The notes under the pieces are model-generated. The model had not been told where the DNA came from, did not search any database, and saw nothing but the letters and a program-made list of their open reading frames with translations. Positions 20,115-28,281 of a DNA stretch of 64,000 bases are shown piece after piece. The stretch's first letter is position 1, and each line of letters begins with the position of its first letter. The stretch covers positions 1 through 64,000 of the forward strand of contig CACKFY010000003.1 of NCBI GenBank assembly GCA_902599495.1. Direction: 5' to 3'. The DNA comes from an uncultured Pelagibacteraceae bacterium (GTDB lineage Bacteria > Pseudomonadota > Alphaproteobacteria > Pelagibacterales > Pelagibacteraceae). Both the position numbers and the translations under genes were made by a program.

Positions 20115-20792
20115 TTAACCCAATGAATTTAAAAAAGGCTGTAATTTTACAGCCTTTTTTTTTGCAACAAATAAACATGCAGTTGAGTTTAAAATCTGTC
20201 CATCCTTAAGCACCCTAAGATTGTTATCAGCCAATGTTTTCCCTGTGGAAGTTATATCGGTTATAATTTCTGAAGATCCTATGAAAGGATAGGTTTCAGT
20301 AGCACCCAGACTAGGTATTAACTTGTATTGAGTTATTCCCTTAGAAAGTAAAAAATCGTTGGTTAAATTGGGATATTTTGTTGCAACTCTTAATCTTGTA
20401 TTTCTTTTAGATCTAATATCAAAAGATACTTCCTCCAGATCGGCAATTGTTTGAACATCTATCCAATCATCTGGAACTGCAACAACTAAATTAGCTTTTC
20501 CAAAGTTAAGTTTTTTTTTTATAACAATCTTGTCTCGCAAATTTTTTTCAGATTCATTTAAGAGATCCAAGCCTGATATTCCAAGATCGAGAGTACCATC
20601 ACCCATTCTTTGTATGATCTCTTTGGCATGAAGATAAATTATTTTTAAATGTGGTCGATTTTCAATAGTTGCAAAATAATTTCTCTCTTTGTTACTTTGT
20701 AATATTTTAAAACCCTTTTCTTCAAAGAAAGATATTGCTTTATCTTTTAATCGACCTTTGCTTGGTAAACCTATGGTAATTACGTTTTTCAT
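20115..20792 (-). CDS. hisG: ATP phosphoribosyltransferase, short form HisG
   Basis: A 225-residue catalytic subunit of the first step of histidine synthesis. The short HisG form lacks the C-terminal ACT-like regulatory domain and needs HisZ, encoded directly upstream with a 4-bp overlap. Visible blocks are GLPSKGRLKDKAI, GDGTLDLGISGLDLL and, for the PRPP loop, EIITDITSTGKTLADNNL. The C-terminal codons contain the groEL terminator hairpin. It is the last gene of the tRNA-His-hisS-hisZ-hisG series. Confidence 0.94.
   Translation of the reverse strand: MKNVITIGLPSKGRLKDKAISFFEEKGFKILQSNKERNYFATIENRPHLKIIYLHAKEIIQRMGDGTLDLGISGLDLLNESEKNLRDKIVIKKKLNFGKANLVVAVPDDWIDVQTIADLEEVSFDIRSKRNTRLRVATKYPNLTNDFLLSKGITQYKLIPSLGATETYPFIGSSEIITDITSTGKTLADNNLRVLKDGQILNSTACLFVAKKKAVKLQPFLNSLG
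20131..20163. terminator. Intrinsic terminator of groEL embedded in the hisG 3' coding end
   Basis: The stem GGCTGTA (20137-20143), a 4-base loop and TACAGCC (20148-20154) are flanked by six A on the left and nine T on the right. On the plus strand this is a strong Rho-independent terminator for groESL. The hairpin lies within the last codons of hisG on the minus strand, where it encodes part of KKKAVKLQPFLNS. It is also terminator-like when read in the hisG direction. Confidence 0.85.
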
Positions 20793-21826
20793 ATATTTTT
20801 AAGATTAATTGCTGCACCCACCGCAGGTATATTTTTTTTTGCACCTAAACTTTTTAGTAAATCATCATATCGACCGCCTCTTGCAATTTCTTTCTGTCCT
20901 GCAAAAACTTCAAATACAATACCTGTGTAATACTCTATATCTCTTCCAAAATTAGAGATAAAATTTACATCTTCTTTTAGTTTTTTTAAGTTTTGAATAG
21001 ATTTAAATTCATTAAAAATATTTTTTTTAAGATTATTTTTTTTTGTGAAGTCTAAAAGTTTTTTTTCTAATTGAGATAGCTTACAATTTATTTTAAGAAA
21101 AGATCTTATAATTTTTACAATCTTTTTTCCTTCATTAAATGATCTTGGATCTTTTATTTTTTTATCAAATCTATTTAATATTTCTAATATCGATCTTCCC
21201 GCAATTACTCTGTCTTTATCCATCTTTTTCATTTCATAAAATCTTTTCTTATCTGCATCAAAGGTTTCAGCATCAATATCTGAATTTTTCTCCAATCTTT
21301 TTAAAAGATCTTCAAAATATCTTGGTCTCCAGAAGTGTCTTATTAATCTTAATTTCCATCTTTCAGGCATATCGAGTGAATTAATTAGACTTTTAAATAA
21401 ACTTACATCTCCAACTTTAATTTGGATTTTTTTGCTTTTAATTTTCCTTGCAGAGTTTAAAATTGTTGAGATAACTTTAAAATCATCTTTTATTTGATTT
21501 TTGGAACCAAAAATTTCAATTCCTAGCTGGTCATTAACAAAATCAGTATTTTTCTTCTCTGATCTTCTGTAAGCTTGTCCTGAGTAATAAATTTTTGATT
21601 TAACTTTTTTTTGTAAATAGTTTAAAGAAGATGCCACTGTAAGATCTGGTCTTAAACACATAATTTTCCCATCCTCACTCTCAAAAGTGAGCATTGAACT
21701 TCTAAATTTTTCACCAGATCTTTCAATAATAAACTCAGAATCTAATAATACATCTGGTTCGGACAACTCAAATCCGTTGTTTTTAAAAGTTTTTATAATT
21801 TGTTCAAATAATTTTTTTGATCTCAT
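20789..21826 (-). CDS. hisZ: ATP phosphoribosyltransferase regulatory subunit HisZ
   Basis: A 345-residue class II aaRS-like protein, a paralogue of HisRS without aminoacylation function. Motif-like blocks are MCLRPDLTVASSLNYL, YYSGQAYRRSEK and the C-terminal GRDIEYYTGIVFEVF then GGRYDDLLKSLGA. HisZ makes the octameric complex with HisG and confers histidine feedback. It overlaps hisS by 23 bp and hisG by 4 bp. The order hisS-hisZ places the synthetase next to its own paralogue. Confidence 0.92.
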   Translation of the reverse strand: MRSKKLFEQIIKTFKNNGFELSEPDVLLDSEFIIERSGEKFRSSMLTFESEDGKIMCLRPDLTVASSLNYLQKKVKSKIYYSGQAYRRSEKKNTDFVNDQLGIEIFGSKNQIKDDFKVISTILNSARKIKSKKIQIKVGDVSLFKSLINSLDMPERWKLRLIRHFWRPRYFEDLLKRLEKNSDIDAETFDADKKRFYEMKKMDKDRVIAGRSILEILNRFDKKIKDPRSFNEGKKIVKIIRSFLKINCKLSQLEKKLLDFTKKNNLKKNIFNEFKSIQNLKKLKEDVNFISNFGRDIEYYTGIVFEVFAGQKEIARGGRYDDLLKSLGAKKNIPAVGAAINLKNI

Positions 21827-23138
21827 TGGCTAACTCTTCAATTGTTGTCGATTTTTCATTTCCTGAAACTAGATTTCGTAATGTTGGTTTACCTGTTTTG
21901 ATTTCATTTTCACCATAAAGAATAACAGCTGGTGATTTTATCTTATTTGCATATTCCATTTGTTTTTTTAACTTTCCTTCCCCAGGATAAATTTCAACAC
22001 TAATACCCTCAGATCTTAAAACTGTTTGTAAGCTAATATATTCTTTCATTGAGCTTTTTTCGAAAATACAAATAACAATAGGTTTTGTTTGCTTAACTTT
22101 GAATTCTTTTTTTTGCATCAACGCATAAACTAACCTATCTAATCCTATTGAGATACCAGTTGCGGGGGCATCGTAATTACCAAAATTACTTACAAGGTTA
22201 TCATACCTTCCACCACCGCCTATAGAACCAAATTGTACGACCTGTCCTTTATTATTCTTTACATCAAATTTTAAGTTCACTTCGAAAATTGGACCCGTAT
22301 AATATTCTAATCCTCTTATTACAGAAGGATCAACTTCAAAGTTGTTAAAATTGTAATCATTAAATATTTTTAATATTTCTTTTAAATCTTCTGTTTCAGG
22401 TGAGTTATTATTTAATTCTTTTTCTAATAAATCTATATTTTTTAAACTTAAATTTGCTCCTTTAGTAAAATCTCCAGATTTGTCTTTTCTTCCTTCCCCT
22501 AACAATTTTTTAACACCATCCCAGCCAAGTCTATCAACTTTATCTAGGGCTCTTAGAGTTGCTAATTTTTGTTCTTCGCTCTCAATTTTAATTTTTTTGA
22601 ATATTTCCTCAGTAATTTTTCTTGATGAAATTTTAATAATATAATCTTTTTTATTTAACCCACAATTCTCAAGTATTTCCGAAATCAAAACACATAACTC
22701 AGCATCAGCTTGTAAACTTTTTGTACCAACGAAATCTGCATCAAATTGCAAAAATTCTCTAAATCTTCCTGGCCCAGGTTTCTCATTTCTCCATACTGTT
22801 CCAAGTTGATATCTTTTAAATGGTTTTGGAATCTCTAAGTAATTTTTTGCAACATATCTAGCTAATGGTGCTGTCAAATCATATCTGAGAGAAAGCCAAT
22901 TTTTTTCATCTTGAAATGAAAACACACCTTCATCTGGTCTATCTTTGTCAGGTAGAAATTTTCCAATGCTATCCGTATACTCAAAACTTGGGGTTTCGAG
23001 ATACTGAAAACCATACTTGATCATAGCTTTCTTGATATTAGAAATTATGAAATCTCGTACGAGTAATTCTTTTTCTTGTCTATCAACAAATCCTAACGGA
23101 AGATCTTTTGAGGGTTTGTTTTTTTTATCTTTCTTCAT
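21804..23138 (-). CDS. hisS: Histidyl-tRNA synthetase
   Basis: A 444-residue class IIa synthetase. A longer reading frame begins at 23204, but its first 22 codons are the tRNA-His gene, so I take the ATG at 23138 (MKKDKKNKPSK). Blocks are SLRYDLTAPLARYVA, WRNEKPGPGRFREFLQFDAD (motif 2), RGLEYYTGPIFEVNL and GSIGGGGRYDNL. The motif 2 and histidine-site sequences are the divergent type seen in alphaproteobacteria whose tRNA-His lacks G-1, which agrees with the tRNA next door. The leader between tRNA and ATG is 4 bases with no SD. Confidence 0.94.
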   Translation of the reverse strand: MKKDKKNKPSKDLPLGFVDRQEKELLVRDFIISNIKKAMIKYGFQYLETPSFEYTDSIGKFLPDKDRPDEGVFSFQDEKNWLSLRYDLTAPLARYVAKNYLEIPKPFKRYQLGTVWRNEKPGPGRFREFLQFDADFVGTKSLQADAELCVLISEILENCGLNKKDYIIKISSRKITEEIFKKIKIESEEQKLATLRALDKVDRLGWDGVKKLLGEGRKDKSGDFTKGANLSLKNIDLLEKELNNNSPETEDLKEILKIFNDYNFNNFEVDPSVIRGLEYYTGPIFEVNLKFDVKNNKGQVVQFGSIGGGGRYDNLVSNFGNYDAPATGISIGLDRLVYALMQKKEFKVKQTKPIVICIFEKSSMKEYISLQTVLRSEGISVEIYPGEGKLKKQMEYANKIKSPAVILYGENEIKTGKPTLRNLVSGNEKSTTIEELANEIKKII

Positions 23139-23142
23139 TTTA

Positions 23143-23219
23143 TGGTACAGCAGGGTGGATTCGAACCACCGACCCCTAGTTCCACAAACTAGTGCTCTAA
23201 CCAACTGAGCTACTGCTGC
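23143..23219 (-). tRNA. tRNA-His (GTG), no encoded G-1
   Basis: Read on the minus strand, a 77-base cloverleaf begins GCAGCAGTAGCTCAGT and ends with an encoded CCA. The anticodon stem is CTAGT/ACTAG around a loop with GTG, and the T arm contains GGTTCGAATCC. The acceptor stem is GCAGCAG paired with CTGCTGT, so pair 1-72 is G-U and base 73 is A. The base before position 1 is T, so the usual tRNA-His G-1:C73 pair is not encoded. The hisS ATG follows the CCA by 4 bases. Confidence 0.95.
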
Positions 23220-23450
23220 ATAACTCCTTTTTATATTAATTATTAATAAATTTGTATTTTAAAATATGTAATGATTTAGCTAAGCAATAGCCTAGCGTGC
23301 ATTCTGTGAGAATGTGAATAAAGTTGAAATGTGCTTTTTCTAAACATATTTGATTATGTAAGAAATAATTGTGTCTTTTTCAAGGATTAATTAACGGGAC
23401 ATAGCAAAATAGCTAAAGTCCCGCTAATTTATGATTTGGAAAATTTAGAA
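23220..23450 (-). other. Intergenic leader between cspA and tRNA-His with two hairpins
   Basis: This 231-bp gap lies between the 3' end of cspA and tRNA-His. Read on the minus strand it has a hairpin at 23395-23423 (stem GCGGGAC/GTCCCG region with inner GCTA/TAGC), which could end cspA transcription. A candidate promoter follows (TTGAAA at 23383-23378, TACATA at 23360-23355, 17 apart). Next is a second hairpin at 23279-23296 (GCTAGGC, TATT, GCTTAGC), and a TATAAA at 23235-23230 close to the tRNA. A small RNA or a long tRNA precursor leader is possible; I cannot decide. Confidence 0.4.
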
Positions 23451-23663
23451 TTAAGATGTTTTCTGCAATTTAACTGCAGCAGGACCTTTTTCCGTGCTCT
23501 CCACTTCAAACGTTAATTCATCACCTTCGTTTAAATATTTTAAACCAGCTTCTCTTACAGCTGAAGAGTGAACGAACACGTCTTTTTCTTTGTCTTCTCT
23601 CTCAATGAAACCATAACCTTTAGTTCCATTAAACCACTTTACTTTACCTTTTAGTGTACTCAT
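23451..23663 (-). CDS. Cold-shock domain protein, CspA family
   Basis: A 70-residue protein made of a single OB-fold cold-shock domain. It begins [20 protein letters not shown] with RNP1 (KGYGFI), and RNP2 is DVFVHSSAV. It binds single-stranded RNA or DNA and probably acts as an RNA chaperone. A perfect TTGACA lies near 23745-23750 on the minus strand, and its leader carries an 8-bp hairpin. Which Csp paralogue it is cannot be told from sequence. Confidence 0.93.
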   Translation of the reverse strand: MSTLKGKVKWFNGTKGYGFIEREDKEKDVFVHSSAVREAGLKYLNEGDELTFEVESTEKGPAAVKLQKTS

Positions 23664-23694
23664 TGTTTTTACTTATCCTTATTTGTTTAACTAA

Positions 23695-23714
23695 TGTTAG
23701 TATATTTACTAACA
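23695..23714 (-). promoter_or_regulatory. Inverted repeat in the cspA 5' leader
   Basis: TGTTAGTA, AATA, TACTAACA form a perfect 8-bp stem with a 4-base loop, lying 31 bases upstream of the cspA ATG and downstream of a TTGACA element. In RNA it would be a weak A/U-rich hairpin, which could open or close with temperature. As DNA it could equally be an operator. Confidence 0.45.
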
Positions 23715-23807
23715 GAACTTCTTTAATAGATTAAATTTAAAATTGTCAAGATTTGATTGTCTTCAAATTGTAATTTATTTAAAAAAATTGCAATTTTACA
23801 ACAAAAT

Positions 23808-24911
23808 TTAAGAAAGCAATGCGATAATTGAGGCAATAATAGCCAGTCCTAGTGCTGAAAATAAATATTTTTTTTGAGTGAAAATTCTTTTAAATCTTAC
23901 AGAAATTGGCACTTTGTATTCTAAACCAATATCTCCTTTAAAAGATGGTTTTGTGAAACCCCCTTCTCTTCCAATCTTTAAAAATTTATTTTTTCTATGA
24001 TCGAATATTTGCTCTGGGTCCATATTTTCAAAATAATCTAAATTTTTTAAAATATTATTTTTTAAACTGTGCGCAATTTCATCATGATTTCTATGTGCTC
24101 CTCCTAACGGTTCAGGTATGATATCATCTATGACTCCAAGTTTAAGTAGGTCTTGAGCTGAAAGTTTCATTGCTTCAGCGGCTTCTAAAGATTTACCAGG
24201 ATCTCTCCACAAAATTGATGCACAACCTTCAGGAGATATAACAGAGTAAATAGAGTTTTCTAACATTATGACTTTATTAGAAGATGCTAGAGCAATAGCG
24301 CCGCCCGATCCTCCCTCACCGATTATAACAGAGATATTAGGTACCTTTAGTGACATACAACATTCAATTGAGTGAGCTATCGCAGATGCCTGGCCTCTTT
24401 GTTCTGCTCCTATTCCAGGGTAAGCACCTGGTGTGTCAATAAAAGTAATAATAGGAATTTTAAATCTATCTGCAAGTTTCATTAACCTAATACACTTTCT
24501 ATAACCTTCTGGACTCATCATACCAAAATTTTTTTCTATCCTAGTATTTAAGTCTTCTCCTTTTTCTTGACCGACAACTAATACTGACTTTTCATTAATT
24601 AATCCAAATCCAGCAGTTACAGATTGATCGTCTCCATAATATCTATCGCCAGCAAGAGGAGTAAAATTGTTAAATATTTTATTTATATAAAAACTTGCTC
24701 GTGGTCTGTCCTCATGTCTTGCAACTTGAGTTTTTTGCCAACTGTTAAGGTTAGAGTAAATACTCTTTAATTTTGAGTTAATTTGATCTTGAGTTGATTT
24801 TATTTTATTTGTATCCACCTCTGAAATACTCTCGCTACCTGGACTTTTGAGTAATTCCATCTCATCTTCTAGAGTTTTTATATCTTTTTCAAATTCTAGA
24901 TAATTTTTCAT
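23808..24911 (-). CDS. accA: Acetyl-CoA carboxylase carboxyltransferase alpha subunit, tail-anchored
   Basis: A 367-residue AccA, about 48 residues longer than the E. coli protein. The core is canonical: RHEDRPRASFYI, the loop FIDTPGAYPGIGAEQRGQA, and the oxyanion region GEGGSGGAIALASSNKVIML then SVISPEGCASILW. After the usual end (NKFLKIGREGGF) there is an extra segment ending in a hydrophobic helix YLFSALGLAIIASIIALLS at the extreme C-terminus. AccA with AccD transfers carboxyl from biotin to acetyl-CoA for fatty acid synthesis. The tail predicts membrane attachment (inference). Confidence 0.94.
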   Translation of the reverse strand: MKNYLEFEKDIKTLEDEMELLKSPGSESISEVDTNKIKSTQDQINSKLKSIYSNLNSWQKTQVARHEDRPRASFYINKIFNNFTPLAGDRYYGDDQSVTAGFGLINEKSVLVVGQEKGEDLNTRIEKNFGMMSPEGYRKCIRLMKLADRFKIPIITFIDTPGAYPGIGAEQRGQASAIAHSIECCMSLKVPNISVIIGEGGSGGAIALASSNKVIMLENSIYSVISPEGCASILWRDPGKSLEAAEAMKLSAQDLLKLGVIDDIIPEPLGGAHRNHDEIAHSLKNNILKNLDYFENMDPEQIFDHRKNKFLKIGREGGFTKPSFKGDIGLEYKVPISVRFKRIFTQKKYLFSALGLAIIASIIALLS

Positions 24912-25031
24912 AATTGATTTCTATAATAATTTATTAAGTAATAAAATTAAAATAAGTCAATAAATTGTCAATAAACTGAGATCAATTATCATTTGACTTT
25001 GAAGTTTTACTAGGAGAAAATATTAAAAAAA

Positions 25032-25168
25032 ACGGGAGAGACTACTTTATTGTAGCGCCGAAGGAGCAACCACCCCGGAAACTCTCAGGCAAAAGGACCG
25101 TAAAAGTAAAATTCTGGAAAGAGACAAGTTCTCACCGAAGGAGTAAATCTCTCAGGTACCGATACAGA
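25032..25168 (+). promoter_or_regulatory. Tandem glycine riboswitch upstream of glcB
   Basis: Two aptamers are recognisable. Aptamer I spans 25032-25101, closed by ACGG/CCGT, with the family blocks GGGAGAGAC, GCGCCGAAGGAGCAA and AACTCTCAGGCAAAAGGACC. Aptamer II spans 25113-25168, closed by TCTG/CAGA, with GGAAAGAGAC, CACCGAAGGAGTAA and CTCTCAGGTACC. No terminator hairpin follows. A GGGG at 25170-25173 lies directly after aptamer II, 15 bases before the ATG, so control of translation is more likely than of termination. Glycine riboswitches on malate synthase are known in SAR11. Confidence 0.93.
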
Positions 25169-25188
25169 TGGGGTAAGATTGGTGCTAT

Positions 25189-27354
25189 ATGAAATTTATT
25201 AATAAAAACGAGTTAAAAATAAATCAGACATTATTTGATTTTATAAATGAAGAAGTGCTACCTGGTACAAACATTAAACAAGATGATTTCTGGAATGGAT
25301 TTGCAAAAGTAGTTCATGAATTAGCTCCGATAAATAAAAAACTTATTGAAAAAAGAGAAAAAATACAAAAACAAATTGATGACTGGCATTTAAGTAACTC
25401 TAAAGAAAAATTTGATAAAAATAAATACAGCCAATTTCTTAAATCAATTTCTTACATAGTAGATGAAGGAAATAATTTTAAGATTGATACTTCAAATGTT
25501 GACGAAGAAATTGCAAAAATTGCAGGTCCACAACTTGTTGTTCCGGTAGATAATGCTAGATACGCATTAAATGCAGCTAATGCTCGTTGGGGCAGCTTAT
25601 ATGACTCTCTATATGGAACAGACGTAATTCCTGGCGAAAAGGGAAATTCATTTAATAAGGAACGCGCGGAAAAAGTAATAGTATACGTAAGAAATTTTCT
25701 TGATGAAATTTTTTCATTAAAAAAAGATAGTTGGAAAAATATAGATAAAATTGAAATTGAAAATAATAAATTAATTTTAATCATTAATAAGGAAAAAATT
25801 AATTTGAAAAATGAAAATCAATTTATAGGTTTTAATGGTGATAAATCCTCTCCAACTTCCATATTGCTTAAAAATAACAACCTTCATTTTGATATAATAA
25901 TAGACCCAAGCAGCCCAATTGGAAAAGGAGATAAAGCAAATATATCTGACTTTATAGTAGAGTCAGCTATCTCAACGATTATAGATAATGAAGACTCAGT
26001 TGCAGCGGTTGATGGGGAAGATAAAGTAAATTGCTACAGGAATTGGTTAGGTTTGATGAAAGGGGACTTAACCGCAAAAATGGAAAAAAATGGAAAAAAA
26101 TTTGTTCGAAAATTAAACCCAAACAGAACTTATTTATCAAAAGAAGGAAAAAAAATAACATTACATGGCAGAGCATTGTTGCTTAATCGTAACGTAGGTC
26201 ATTTGATGACCAGTCCTGCGATAATACTAAAAGATGGCTCTGAAATTCCTGAAGGAATTATGGATGCGTTTGTATCTACTATGTGTGCTTTGCATGATTT
26301 TAAAAATAAAAATAACTCCAGAACTGGTTCTATTTATATAGTAAAACCTAAAATGCATGGTCCAGAGGAAGTTGCTTTTACAGATAAATTATTTGGTAAA
26401 GTAGAGGAAGCATTAGATTTAAAGAAGTATACTATGAAAGTTGGAATAATGGATGAAGAAAGAAGAACTACGGTTAACTTAAAAGAATGTATTAGACAGG
26501 TAAAAAATAGAATTGTTTTTATTAATACTGGATTTTTAGACCGAACTGGTGATGAAATGCATACTTCATTTGAAGCAGGTCCAATGATCTTTAAAGGTGA
26601 GATGAAAAAATCAACTTGGTTAAACTCTTATGAGAATTGGAATGTTGATATTGGTTTAAGCTGTGGATTTTCTGGAAAAGCTCAAATTGGTAAAGGTATG
26701 TGGGCAATGCCAGATCAAATGGCAAATATGATGGAGCAGAAAATCGGTCACCCCAAATCAGGTGCAAACTGTGCTTGGGTTCCTTCTCCTACTGCTGCAA
26801 CTTTACACTCGATGCATTACCATAAAGTGGATGTTTTTAAAGAACAGGATAAAATTAAATCTAGAAATAAAACTAATTTGGAAAATCTTTTAGAAATACC
26901 AAGGGCTGATAGGCCTAATTGGTCTATTGAAGACATTAATCGTGAATTAGAAAATAACGCACAAGGTATACTTGGATATGTTGTTAGGTGGATCGACCAT
27001 GGTGTAGGTTGTTCAAAAGTACCAGACATAAATAATGTAGGTTTAATGGAAGATAGAGCAACATTAAGAATTTCTTCTCAACATATAGCTAACTGGCTTC
27101 ATCATGGAATATGTACAAAAGATCAGGTTATGAAAGTAATGAAAAAAATGGCCACTATTGTTGATAATCAGAATGAAAAGGACCCTGCCTATACAAGAGG
27201 TGGAAGGTCTAGTTATAAAAAAATGTCTGATGACTTTGAAAATTCAATAGCCTTTTCCGCTGCTTGTGATTTAGTATTTAAAGGAAGAGTTCAGCCATCC
27301 GGTTATACTGAACCCCTTTTGCATCAAAAAAGACTTGAGAGAAAAAGTGCTTAA
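25189..27354 (+). CDS. glcB: Malate synthase G
   Basis: A 721-residue enzyme of the monomeric G type, condensing glyoxylate with acetyl-CoA to malate. Blocks include [35 protein letters not shown] and the conserved HYHKVDVF. The catalytic base region is near WVVR-type [18 protein letters not shown] (about residues 591-608). It lies directly behind the tandem glycine riboswitch, so its synthesis should respond to glycine, whose carbon can enter through glyoxylate. It ends 1 bp from the convergent recR. Confidence 0.96.
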   Translation: MKFINKNELKINQTLFDFINEEVLPGTNIKQDDFWNGFAKVVHELAPINKKLIEKREKIQKQIDDWHLSNSKEKFDKNKYSQFLKSISYIVDEGNNFKIDTSNVDEEIAKIAGPQLVVPVDNARYALNAANARWGSLYDSLYGTDVIPGEKGNSFNKERAEKVIVYVRNFLDEIFSLKKDSWKNIDKIEIENNKLILIINKEKINLKNENQFIGFNGDKSSPTSILLKNNNLHFDIIIDPSSPIGKGDKANISDFIVESAISTIIDNEDSVAAVDGEDKVNCYRNWLGLMKGDLTAKMEKNGKKFVRKLNPNRTYLSKEGKKITLHGRALLLNRNVGHLMTSPAIILKDGSEIPEGIMDAFVSTMCALHDFKNKNNSRTGSIYIVKPKMHGPEEVAFTDKLFGKVEEALDLKKYTMKVGIMDEERRTTVNLKECIRQVKNRIVFINTGFLDRTGDEMHTSFEAGPMIFKGEMKKSTWLNSYENWNVDIGLSCGFSGKAQIGKGMWAMPDQMANMMEQKIGHPKSGANCAWVPSPTAATLHSMHYHKVDVFKEQDKIKSRNKTNLENLLEIPRADRPNWSIEDINRELENNAQGILGYVVRWIDHGVGCSKVPDINNVGLMEDRATLRISSQHIANWLHHGICTKDQVMKVMKKMATIVDNQNEKDPAYTRGGRSSYKKMSDDFENSIAFSAACDLVFKGRVQPSGYTEPLLHQKRLERKSA

Positions 27355-27355
27355 C

Positions 27356-27961
27356 TTAATTATCTGTTACAGGTACTCTATTTTTAAAAGCTGAAAAAAG
27401 TGTTCCATCATCTAATTGTTCTATTTCTCCTCCTACTGGTAATCCTTGAGCTAATTTAGTGATTTTTATTTTATCGTTTTTGATTAAATCCTCTATGTAA
27501 TGTGCAGTGGTTTGTCCTTCTATTGTTGCACTAGTAGCAATTATAACCTCTTTTAAATTATTTTTTTTAACCCTATCGACAAGTGATTTAACTAACATAT
27601 TTTTATTTTCTATATTATCTTGAGAATTTATTGTTCCACCAAGAATGTGATAGTGGCCTTTATAAATATTTGCAGAATCAATCACCCACATGTCAGCTAG
27701 ATTTTCTACTATACAAATTTTATCGTAATTTGTGTCAGTTTCACATAAACATGTTTTATCAATAATTTTTAAATTTCCACAGTTAGAACACCTTACTACT
27801 TTTTTATAAACACTAGCCAAAGACTTGGCTAAAGGTTTAATCATGTTGTCTTTATTATTTATAAGTTTCAAAATAATTCTTTTTGCAGACTTTGGTCCAA
27901 GGCCCGGAAGTTTTGAAAATTGTTTAATCAACTCGTCTATTTCTACAATATTATTATCCAT
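27356..27961 (-). CDS. recR: Recombination mediator protein RecR
   Basis: A 201-residue protein. The HhH region is FSKLPGLGPKSAKRIIL (about residues 15-31), followed by a zinc finger CSNCGNLKIIDKTCLC and a Toprim domain with ICIVENLADMWVID. The C-terminus has TKLAQGLPVGGEIEQLDDGTL. RecR works with RecF/RecO to load RecA on gapped DNA. It overlaps the ybaB stop by one base and closes dnaX-ybaB-recR, a very common order. Confidence 0.96.
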   Translation of the reverse strand: MDNNIVEIDELIKQFSKLPGLGPKSAKRIILKLINNKDNMIKPLAKSLASVYKKVVRCSNCGNLKIIDKTCLCETDTNYDKICIVENLADMWVIDSANIYKGHYHILGGTINSQDNIENKNMLVKSLVDRVKKNNLKEVIIATSATIEGQTTAHYIEDLIKNDKIKITKLAQGLPVGGEIEQLDDGTLFSAFKNRVPVTDN

Positions 27962-28281
27962 TATGATGGGAACTTAATATCAAACGGGAGATTAATACCA
28001 CCTGTAATTTTAGAAATCTCCTCAGAAGATTTTTTTTTTAAGTTTTCTTTTGCGTTATTAAAAGCAGCAATTATTAAATCGTTAATTATTTCTTGATTTT
28101 CTTTTTTCGCATCTTCACTTATAAAAATTGACTTTAATTCGTAATCACCAGATAAAACCACTTTTACTAAATTACCACCTGAGACACCCTCTACTTGAAT
28201 ATTTTTAATTTCATTTTGAGCTTCTTTCATTTTTTTTTGCATTTCTTTTGCTTTTTCTAGCATGTCATTAAAATTTGTCAT
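27961..28281 (-). CDS. ybaB: YbaB/EbfC nucleoid-associated protein
   Basis: A 106-residue protein with the family pattern: N-terminal helix NDMLEKAKEMQKKMKEAQNE, the central VEGVSGGNLVKVVLSGDYEL, and a C-terminal helix and tail ITGGINLPFDIKFPS. YbaB/EbfC dimers bind DNA and are usually co-transcribed with dnaX and recR. It overlaps dnaX by 4 bp and recR by one base. Confidence 0.93.
   Translation of the reverse strand: MTNFNDMLEKAKEMQKKMKEAQNEIKNIQVEGVSGGNLVKVVLSGDYELKSIFISEDAKKENQEIINDLIIAAFNNAKENLKKKSSEEISKITGGINLPFDIKFPS

Noticed and set aside
23139..23204. N-terminal extension of hisS by 22 codons
   Set aside because: The extension is the tRNA-His gene read as codons; the ATG at 23138 begins the normal HisRS sequence.
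23211..23230. SD plus ATG (AGGAG-TT-ATG) just before tRNA-His
   Set aside because: It would encode only Met-Gln-Gln before a stop and coincides with the tRNA 5' end; taken as chance.
24955..24985. PHO-box-like TTGTCAA/CTGAGAT pair between accA and the riboswitch
   Set aside because: Half-sites match neither the canonical box nor the two elements at pstS and plcP.
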